Assembly: GCA_026415035.1 (NCBI GenBank)
Contig: JAOAHX010000011.1
Coordinates: 17,973-81,972 of the forward strand
DNA length: 64,000 nt
Origin: Thermodesulfobacteriota bacterium
GTDB taxonomy: Bacteria > Desulfobacterota > BSN033 > UBA1163
Direction of reading: 5' to 3'
The notes beneath the pieces were generated by a model that was given only the letters and a program-made list of their open reading frames with translations, had not been told where the DNA came from and ran no database searches. Shown in pieces: positions 58,154-64,000 of this stretch; the first letter of the stretch is position 1, and each line of letters opens with the position of its first letter. The position numbers were made by a program, and so were the translations under genes.

Positions 58154-58522
58154 TCAGAGAACCTCTGGGGCGAGCGAGATGATCTTCATGAAACGTTTCG
58201 CCCTCAACTCCCTGGCCACCGGCCCAAAGATTCGGGTCCCGATCGGCTCCCCCTGAGGGTTGATCAAAACCGCCGAGTTGTCGTCAAATTTGATGTAGGA
58301 GCCATCGGGACGTTTGACCTCCTTTTTGGTCCGGACGATCACGGCCCTGGCCACATCCCCCTTCTTGATCTTGGAGTTGGGCAGAGCATCCTTGACCGAA
58401 ACGATGATGACATCTCCCAGGGTGGCATATTTCCTTTTGGTTCCCCCGAGGACTTTGATGCACCCCAGGCGTTTGGCTCCCGAATTGTCCGCCACATCAA
58501 GAATCGTTCGCATCTGGATCAT
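58154..58522 (-). CDS. rplN: 50S ribosomal protein L14
   Basis: A 122-residue protein: [17 protein letters not shown] start (ATG 58522; upstream frame extension has no homology) and the end [12 protein letters not shown]. Confidence 0.98.
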   Translation of the reverse strand: MIQMRTILDVADNSGAKRLGCIKVLGGTKRKYATLGDVIIVSVKDALPNSKIKKGDVARAVIVRTKKEVKRPDGSYIKFDDNSAVLINPQGEPIGTRIFGPVARELRAKRFMKIISLAPEVL

Positions 58523-58596
58523 GGTGAACCCCTCGATGGAAAGGGAGGGCTGGAGGCCATCCCTTTCGACATCCCCCTTTCGGCCTCCGACGAAGA

Positions 58597-58854
58597 TCAG
58601 GTGGCCCGTTCGAGAATCTCCTTGACCCGCCACCGCTTTTCGCGGCTGAGGGGACGGGTCTCGATCAACAGAACCCGATCGCCGACCTTGCATTCGTTCT
58701 TCTCGTCGTGGGCCTTGACCTTCTTTCTCTTTCGGACATACTTTTTATAAACAGGATGGAGGACGAGACGGTTGACCATGACGACGACCGTCTTGTCCAT
58801 TTTGTCGCTGGAGACGACGCCCGTTAACGTTTTTCTCTTTCCTCGCTCTGCCAT
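58597..58854 (-). CDS. rpsQ: 30S ribosomal protein S17
   Basis: An 85-residue OB-fold protein: [14 protein letters not shown] near 11-24 and [14 protein letters not shown] near 57-70. A GTG nine bases upstream overlaps the rpmC stop (GTGA) and is the alternative start. Confidence 0.97.
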   Translation of the reverse strand: MAERGKRKTLTGVVSSDKMDKTVVVMVNRLVLHPVYKKYVRKRKKVKAHDEKNECKVGDRVLLIETRPLSREKRWRVKEILERAT

Positions 58855-58859
58855 GGGCC

Positions 58860-59060
58860 TCACTTTCCTTGGTTAAGGGCCTTCTCCCTTAAGATCGTCT
58901 TGATCCTGGCGATGTCCTTTTTCACCTGGGGGATCCGCATCGTATTTTCCAGCTGCCCGGTGGCGTGCTGGAATCTCAGGTTGAAGAGTTCCTCTTGAAG
59001 CTCCCTCTCCTTCTGGATCAGCTCCCCTTCGCTCAACAACCGGAGATCTTTGGCCTTCAT
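58860..59060 (-). CDS. rpmC: 50S ribosomal protein L29
   Basis: A 66-residue helical protein, [27 protein letters not shown] near 26-38. Its ATG overlaps the rplP stop. Confidence 0.97.
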   Translation of the reverse strand: MKAKDLRLLSEGELIQKERELQEELFNLRFQHATGQLENTMRIPQVKKDIARIKTILREKALNQGK

Positions 59061-59473
59061 GGACGGCTCCCCCTTGTGACGAACCTTGTGGAGATGGGCA
59101 ATTTATGGGAGGCCAGCAGAAAGGCCTCCTTTGCCCTTTCCTCAGGCACCCCTTCCATCTCATAGAGGATCCTTCCAGGCCGGATGACGGCCACCCAGTC
59201 TTCAGGGGGGCCTTTTCCCTTTCCCATGCGGGTCTCGGCGGGTTTCTTGGTGATGGGTTTGTCCGGAAAGATCCGGATCCAGATCCGGCCGGTCCTCTTG
59301 ATGAATCGGGTCATGGCGATCCGGGCGGCCTCGATCTGGCGTGAGGTCAACCATCCGCATTCCATCGCCTGGAGGCCGAATTCGCCGAAATGAAGTTTGT
59401 TTCCCCTGGAGGCGACCCCTTTCATCCTCCCCTTCTGCATCTTCCGGTATTTCGTTCGCTTCGGCATCAACAT
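59057..59473 (-). CDS. rplP: 50S ribosomal protein L16
   Basis: A 138-residue protein with M-P-K-R-T-K-Y-R-K and the family-typical [19 protein letters not shown] (about 33-51). AAGGGGA is 8 bases before the first ATG (59473). Confidence 0.98.
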   Translation of the reverse strand: MLMPKRTKYRKMQKGRMKGVASRGNKLHFGEFGLQAMECGWLTSRQIEAARIAMTRFIKRTGRIWIRIFPDKPITKKPAETRMGKGKGPPEDWVAVIRPGRILYEMEGVPEERAKEAFLLASHKLPISTRFVTRGSRP

Positions 59474-59524
59474 AGGTCATTTCCCCTTAATCCGGAGGTC
59501 CGGAAACATCGTCCCGAGGAGGGG

Positions 59525-60187
59525 TTAGAGGGGCCTCTCCTCTCCCTCTCTCTGAACATAGGTCTCTCCGTGAAAGATCCAGACCTTGACCCCGATGACC
59601 CCGTAGGTGGTCTTCGCCTCGGCCAGGCCGAAATCGATATCCGCCCGCAGCGTGTGGAGGGGGACCCGACCTTCGAGGTAACGCTCATGGCGGGCCATTT
59701 CCGCCCCACCGAGCCTTCCCGAGACGGCGATTTTGATCCCCTTGGCCCCGAGCTTCATGGCGGAGGAGACCGCCTTTTTCATCGCCCTCCTAAACCCCAC
59801 CCGCCGCTCCAGCTGAAGGGCGACATTCTCGGCCACCAGCTGGGCATTCGTCTCCGCCCGTTTCACCTCCTGGATATTGACGATGACCTCCTTCTGGGTC
59901 ATCTTCTGCAATTCTTTTTTGAGGTTTTCGACCTCCGCCCCTTTTTTTCCAATGATGATCCCCGGACGGGCCGTCCAGATCGTCACCTTCATCTTCTTGG
60001 CCTTGCTGGCCGCCCGTTCGATCTCGATCTTGGAGACCCCGGCGTGATAGAGTTTTTTCTTCAGATAATTGCGGACCTGAATATCCTCGATGAGAAGCTG
60101 GGGATAGTCCCTCCCAGCGAACCATCGGGAATCCCAGGTCTTGATGAACCCCAGTCGAAACCCTATCGGATGGACTTTCTGACCCAA
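59525..60187 (-). CDS. rpsC: 30S ribosomal protein S3
   Basis: A 220-residue protein with KH domain ([12 protein letters not shown], about 74-85). The start is TTG (60185-60187): AAAGGAGG precedes it by 7 bases and the protein then begins (M)[12 protein letters not shown] as in all S3. A GTG 18 bases upstream lies inside the ribosome binding site and is rejected. Confidence 0.97.
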   Translation of the reverse strand: MGQKVHPIGFRLGFIKTWDSRWFAGRDYPQLLIEDIQVRNYLKKKLYHAGVSKIEIERAASKAKKMKVTIWTARPGIIIGKKGAEVENLKKELQKMTQKEVIVNIQEVKRAETNAQLVAENVALQLERRVGFRRAMKKAVSSAMKLGAKGIKIAVSGRLGGAEMARHERYLEGRVPLHTLRADIDFGLAEAKTTYGVIGVKVWIFHGETYVQREGEERPL

Positions 60188-60260
60188 TGCTTGGCCTCCT
60201 TTCACGGGATCCTCTTCCCCTTCAGGGGGGACCCCTCCTCGATCCCTTCTCTTCAGGGCT

Positions 60261-60593
60261 TCATTTCTCGTCGAGGACGATGGTGATGTGGCTCGTCCGC
60301 TTTCGAATGAGCGTGGCCCGGCCGAGGGCCCGGGGCAGATATCGCTTCCAGGTCACTCCCTGATCCACGGTGATCCGTTTGACGAAGAGACGGTCGATGT
60401 CGATGTTCTTCTTTTGCGTGGCGTTGGCGATGGCCGATTTGAGCAATTTCAGGACGATTTTCGCCGCCATTTTCTTGGTAAAAGAGAGGATCTGGACCGC
60501 CTCTTCGGTGCCCTTTCCTCGAATCAGATCGGCCACCAATCTGGCCTTTCGCGGGGCGACCCGCACAAATCTCAATCTGGCTCGAACTTCCAT
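60261..60593 (-). CDS. rplV: 50S ribosomal protein L22
   Basis: A 110-residue protein lining the exit tunnel, [17 protein letters not shown] (11-27), with the terminal hook region [16 protein letters not shown]. Follows rpsS by 38 bases. Confidence 0.98.
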   Translation of the reverse strand: MEVRARLRFVRVAPRKARLVADLIRGKGTEEAVQILSFTKKMAAKIVLKLLKSAIANATQKKNIDIDRLFVKRITVDQGVTWKRYLPRALGRATLIRKRTSHITIVLDEK

Positions 60594-60631
60594 CTTGTCC
60601 CACCTTTAATCCCAATCCGAAGGGGTTGGGG

Positions 60632-60922
60632 TTAGGCCGTCTTCCCTTTCACCTTCGTCTTCCGATCTCCCGAGTGGCCATGGAAGGTCCGGGTGGGCGA
60701 GAATTCTCCCAGTTTATGTCCCACCATCTCTTCGGTGACGAAGACCGGGATGAATTTCCTCCCGTTGTGGACGGCAAAGGTCAAGCCGACCATTTCCGGG
60801 ATGATGGTAGACCGCCTTGACCAGGTTTTGATGACCTTTCCTTCTTTGGAACGTCGGGCCTCTTCGATCTTCTTCCTCAGGTGACCATCCACAAAGGGCC
60901 CCTTTTTGATCGACCGAGCCAT
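60632..60922 (-). CDS. rpsS: 30S ribosomal protein S19
   Basis: A 96-residue protein, [12 protein letters not shown], and [16 protein letters not shown] near 69-84. Its ATG shares a base with the rplB TGA (TGATG). Confidence 0.98.
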   Translation of the reverse strand: MARSIKKGPFVDGHLRKKIEEARRSKEGKVIKTWSRRSTIIPEMVGLTFAVHNGRKFIPVFVTEEMVGHKLGEFSPTRTFHGHSGDRKTKVKGKTA

Positions 60923-61737
60923 CAATCTCTCCTCTTCAGAATATACTTATCCGTCCGTTTGTTCTTGCGCGTCTTCTTCTCGAGGACTCCCCAAGGGGTG
61001 CAGGGATGTCGACCGCCGGAGCTCTTCCCTTCTCCGCCGCCGAGGGGATGGTCGATCGGGTTCATGGCCACGCCACGGGTCACCGGCCGCCAGCCCCGCC
61101 ATCGCGCCCGGCCGGCCTTTCCCCACGAGATATTCTCATGCTCGAAGTTGCTCACCTGGCCGATCGTGGCATAGCAGTCCTGGTGAATCAACCGAACCTC
61201 GCCCGAGGGGAGCTTGACATGGGCATATTTGCCCTCTTTGGCCATCAGCTGGCCGCTCGTCCCCGCGCTTCGGATGATCTGGCCCCCCTTCCCGATCTTC
61301 AGCTCCACATTGTGGATCAGCGTCCCCGTGGGGATGTTTCGAAGGGGAAGGGCGTTGCCGGGTTTGATATCGGCATTGGGGCTGGCGATGACCTGATCGC
61401 CCACCTTCAACTGATCGGGCGCGAGGATATATCGCTTCTCCCCGTCCGCATAGTGGAGCAGGGCGATCCGGGCGGAGCGATTGGGATCGTACTCGACGGA
61501 GACCACTTTTGCGGGGATGTCCCGTTTGTCCCGTTTGAAATCGATGATCCGGTACATCCTCTTGTGACCGCCGCCCCGGTGCCAGGCCGTGATCCTCCCG
61601 TAACAGTTCCTCCCCCCGGTCTTCCTCAGGGGTCGGAGGAGGCTCTTCTCGGGCGTGGTGGTGGTGATCTCCTCAAAGGTGGAGACGGTTTGAAACCGCC
61701 TTCCCGGAGAGGTGGGTCTGTATTTTTTAATGCCCAT
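60922..61737 (-). CDS. rplB: 50S ribosomal protein L2
   Basis: A 271-residue core protein of the peptidyl transferase region. R-R-M-Y-R-I-I-D-F and [17 protein letters not shown] (about 221-237, with the conserved histidine) are intact. Confidence 0.98.
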   Translation of the reverse strand: MGIKKYRPTSPGRRFQTVSTFEEITTTTPEKSLLRPLRKTGGRNCYGRITAWHRGGGHKRMYRIIDFKRDKRDIPAKVVSVEYDPNRSARIALLHYADGEKRYILAPDQLKVGDQVIASPNADIKPGNALPLRNIPTGTLIHNVELKIGKGGQIIRSAGTSGQLMAKEGKYAHVKLPSGEVRLIHQDCYATIGQVSNFEHENISWGKAGRARWRGWRPVTRGVAMNPIDHPLGGGEGKSSGGRHPCTPWGVLEKKTRKNKRTDKYILKRRD

Positions 61738-61773
61738 CGTTGCACTCCCTGTTCACGGACCCCGATCTCACGA

Positions 61774-62064
61774 TCAGGCTCCTTCGAAGAATTCGATCCG
61801 ATCGCCCTCCCTCAGGGTGACGATGGCCTTCTTCCAGTCTGGCCTCTTCCCGTATTTCCTTCCCAGCCGTTTCACTTTGCCCAGGACGTTGAGGGTACGG
61901 ACTTTGTCCACCTTCACTTTGAAGAGGTGTTCCACGGCCTCCTTGATCTCGATCTTGTTCGCATGCCGATCGACCTCAAAGGCATATTGTCGAGCCTCCT
62001 CCTTTTGGAAGGTGCTCTTCTCCGTGATCAACGGCCTGAGGATGATCTTTTGAGGTTCTTTCAT
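61774..62064 (-). CDS. rplW: 50S ribosomal protein L23
   Basis: A 96-residue protein near the exit tunnel, R-P-L-I-T-E-K-S and [18 protein letters not shown] 62064 overlaps the rplD stop (ATGA); longer frames lie inside rplD. Confidence 0.98.
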   Translation of the reverse strand: MKEPQKIILRPLITEKSTFQKEEARQYAFEVDRHANKIEIKEAVEHLFKVKVDKVRTLNVLGKVKRLGRKYGKRPDWKKAIVTLREGDRIEFFEGA

Positions 62065-62684
62065 GATGCAAACACCCCTTCTATCTTTTCGAGGGCCGGG
62101 GCCAATAAGATCAGGTGATCGTGCCTCAACAGGTCGTAGACGTTGAGGTTCTCCCAACGGATGACCTCGACCTTAGGGATATTTCGAGCCGATCGCTCCA
62201 AGAAGACGTGGGGCCCGTCCGTGACGATCAGGGCGTCGTTGACCTGAAACCTTCGAAGCATCTCGGCGACCACCCGGGTCTTGAACGTCTTCGAGGGGAA
62301 TTCCTCGAGGAGGATCAATTTCCCTTCCTGCCGTTTCAAGCTCAGGGCGGAGAGGAGCGCGGCACGTCTCATCTTTTTGGGAAGGGAGAGGGTGTAATCC
62401 CTCGGCATGGGCCCGAAGATGGTCCCTCCTCCCCTCCAGAGCGGTGAGCGACGGCTCCCTGCGCGAGCCCTGCCCGTCCCCTTCTGTCGATAGGGTTTGG
62501 CCCCTCCTCCCCGAACGAGGGCTTTGTTTTTGGTGGCCGCGGTCCCCTTCCGCTTGGCCGCCAACAGAGCCCGGACCGAATCGTGCAGGAGGGTGGGGTG
62601 GATTTTGGCCCCGAAGATTCGATCGTCGAGCTCGACTTCCCTGAGCTTCTGCTGGTTGATGTCATAGACGGCGCATGTGCTCAT
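62061..62684 (-). CDS. rplD: 50S ribosomal protein L4
   Basis: A 207-residue protein with the extended loop [19 protein letters not shown] (about 62-80) and I-V-T-D-G near the end. AAGGGG precedes the ATG at 62684. Confidence 0.98.
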   Translation of the reverse strand: MSTCAVYDINQQKLREVELDDRIFGAKIHPTLLHDSVRALLAAKRKGTAATKNKALVRGGGAKPYRQKGTGRARAGSRRSPLWRGGGTIFGPMPRDYTLSLPKKMRRAALLSALSLKRQEGKLILLEEFPSKTFKTRVVAEMLRRFQVNDALIVTDGPHVFLERSARNIPKVEVIRWENLNVYDLLRHDHLILLAPALEKIEGVFAS

Positions 62685-62697
62685 GTCATCCCCTTCA

Positions 62698-63369
62698 TCA
62701 CGTGGAGGCCTCGGCCGCCTTCTTCTCCTTCGCCTTGGTGGCCGTTCGGATGAGAAGCCATCCATTGCGGCATCCTGGAACGCTTCCCTTGAGGAGGAGG
62801 AGATTCCGTTCCTCCCTCACCTCCAGGATGGTGAGGTTCTGTAGGGTCACCCGGGCATGGCCGTAGTGGCCGGGCATCTTCTTCCCTTTGAAGACATGGT
62901 GGGGGTAGGTATTGGCCCCGACCGATCCGCCGTGGCGAAAGTATTCATGCGTGCCGTGGGAGCCCGGTGCCCCGTGAAACCCATGCCGTTTCATGACGCC
63001 CGCAAACCCTCTCCCTTTGCTGAGGCCGGTCACATCGACGAGGTCGCCCGGTTTGAAGAGGGAACCGACGTTGATCTCCTGGCCGAGCTCATAACCCTCG
63101 GTGCTCTCCACGCGGAATTCCCTCAGGTAGGTGAACGGAGGCGTCCCGGCCCTCTTAAAATGTCCGGCCAAAGGTCGGTTGACTCGTCTCTCCTTCTTCG
63201 GAAGAAAGCCGAGCTGGAGGGCCTCGTAACCGTCCTTTTCTTTGACCTTCTTCTGGGTGACCCAGCAGGGCCCGGCCTCCACGACGGTGACCGGAACGAC
63301 CGACCCGTCTTCCTGAAAGATCTGGGTCATCCCTAACTTTCGACCGATGATCCCGAGCGTCCGTTTCAT
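62698..63369 (-). CDS. rplC: 50S ribosomal protein L3
   Basis: A 223-residue protein, G-I-I-G-R-K-L-G-M-T-Q-I-F near 6-18 and G-F-A-G-V-M-K-R-H-G-F near 122-132, with the tip residues near R-H-G-G-S-V-G-A. Confidence 0.98.
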   Translation of the reverse strand: MKRTLGIIGRKLGMTQIFQEDGSVVPVTVVEAGPCWVTQKKVKEKDGYEALQLGFLPKKERRVNRPLAGHFKRAGTPPFTYLREFRVESTEGYELGQEINVGSLFKPGDLVDVTGLSKGRGFAGVMKRHGFHGAPGSHGTHEYFRHGGSVGANTYPHHVFKGKKMPGHYGHARVTLQNLTILEVREERNLLLLKGSVPGCRNGWLLIRTATKAKEKKAAEAST

Positions 63370-63383
63370 GGTCGTTCCCTTCC

Positions 63384-63692
63384 TTAAAGTTTGATCTCCA
63401 CGTCGATCCCCGCGGGGAGATCGAGCTTCATCAGGGCGTCGACGGTCTGCTGGGTGGGTTCGATGATATCGAGCAATCGTTTATGAGTCCGGATCTCAAA
63501 CTGCTCCCTCGACTTTTTGTCCACGTGAGGGGATCGCAGGACGGTGTATCGGCTGATCTTGGTCGGCAAAGGGATCGGGCCCGCCACGCTGGCCCCCGTC
63601 CGTTTGACCGTGTCGACGATCTCCGCGGTCGACTTGTCGAGCAGCTTATGGTCGTAGGATTTAAGGCTGACCCTGATCTTCTGAGCTGTCAT
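63384..63692 (-). CDS. rpsJ: 30S ribosomal protein S10
   Basis: A 102-residue protein, [15 protein letters not shown] near the start and T-H-K-R-L-L-D-I-I near 67-75. First gene of the S10 operon proper after tuf (46-base gap). Confidence 0.98.
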   Translation of the reverse strand: MTAQKIRVSLKSYDHKLLDKSTAEIVDTVKRTGASVAGPIPLPTKISRYTVLRSPHVDKKSREQFEIRTHKRLLDIIEPTQQTVDALMKLDLPAGIDVEIKL

Positions 63693-63738
63693 TCCCTTTC
63701 CCTCTCCTCTCAACCTGTCAACAGGCGGACCGGTGCTC

Positions 63739-64000
63739 CTATTCGAGGATATCGCTGATGACGCCGGCGCCGACGGTTCGTCCGCCCTCCCGGATGGCAA
63801 ACCGCAACTCCTTCTCCATCGCAATGGGCGTGATCAACTCCACCGTCAACTGCACATTGTCCCCCGGCATCACCATCTCCACCCCCTCCGGCAACGTCGC
63901 CACCCCCGTCACATCCGTCGTCCGAAAATAAAACTGAGGCCGATACCCACTAAAAAACGGCGTATGACGCCCCCCCTCCTCCTTCGTCAAAATGTACGTC
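63739..64000 (-). CDS. tuf: Elongation factor Tu, C-terminal part
   Basis: The last 86 codons of EF-Tu; the rest lies beyond the right edge. The domain 3 sequence is plain: [28 protein letters not shown] and [13 protein letters not shown]. Codon use is unusual: the visible part before position 63799 uses almost only G- and T-ending codons (ACG, GTG, TTG, CCG), while the last 19 codons use C-ending ones (GCC, ATC, GTC) like the neighbouring genes. Confidence 0.97.
   Translation of the reverse strand, partial: TYILTKEEGGRHTPFFSGYRPQFYFRTTDVTGVATLPEGVEMVMPGDNVQLTVELITPIAMEKELRFAIREGGRTVGAGVISDILE

Overview
The window looks like chromosome from an anaerobic, GC-rich bacterium of the Desulfobacterota (deltaproteobacterial) type. 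The grounds are the Rex redox repressor, two large membrane-anchored multiheme cytochromes c, a four-subunit 2-oxoacid:ferredoxin oxidoreductase, a DUF6178 gene beside groESL, a PAS protein ending in a paired CxxC module, rubrerythrin/rubredoxin genes, and the codon and start usage (several TTG and GTG starts). The assignment rests on gene content, not on a phylogeny. I saw no tRNA, rRNA, CRISPR array or transposase.

Layout. 1-6.0 kb: end of a branched-chain amino-acid (Liv) ABC transporter operon (livK-livH-livM, leftward), divergent from an M20 deacylase and an isochorismatase-family hydrolase, then a class III aminotransferase. 6.0-12.1 kb: rex with a Rex-type operator over its ribosome binding site, an 18-motif NapC/NirT-type cytochrome, a 54-residue membrane peptide coupled to a DUF1684 protein, and a cytochrome c/b fusion with a second Rex-like site upstream. 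12.2-22.4 kb: FmdB-type zinc ribbon, ABC-F ATPase, GNAT, DUF6178, groEL-groES, MetE-like protein, 4-OT tautomerase, B3/B4 protein, EamA transporter. 22.4-23.2 kb is gene-poor and holds an inverted-repeat element with a diverged copy near 38.7 kb. 23.2-29.5 kb: PAS sensor, stand-alone LigD phosphoesterase domain, and an NtrC-type regulator followed by paired palindromes and a consensus sigma-54 promoter that leads into a small zinc-ribbon gene, a receiver lacking its phospho-acceptor and a DUF2156 protein. 29.2-34.3 kb: midA, a flavoprotein and korD-A-B-C; KorB carries a C-terminal cytochrome b5-like domain.

34.6-44.4 kb is rich in oxidative-stress and metal genes: DJ-1/PfpI, a rubrerythrin-like protein with tandem zinc ribbons, a P1B ATPase, ferritin-like proteins, rubredoxin, gamma-carbonic anhydrase, methylmalonate-semialdehyde dehydrogenase, an MFS carrier, a probable 53-residue selenoprotein with in-frame UGA, a Tat-exported superoxide dismutase and WrbA. 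44.5-48.6 kb holds hydrolases, a SagB-type nitroreductase, an M28 peptidase, a coiled-coil lipoprotein and an MBL-fold hydrolase.

48.7-64.0 kb is the leftward S10-spc-alpha ribosomal supercluster from tuf (cut by the window end) through rpsJ to rplQ, with secY, adk, infA and rpoA but no map gene between adk and infA.

The most notable items are the UGA-containing membrane protein with candidate SECIS hairpins, the KorB-cytochrome b5 fusion, the NtrC regulator/palindrome/sigma-54 arrangement, the Rex operators, the abrupt codon-use switch inside tuf, and the structured RNAs at 34.4 and 55.5 kb.
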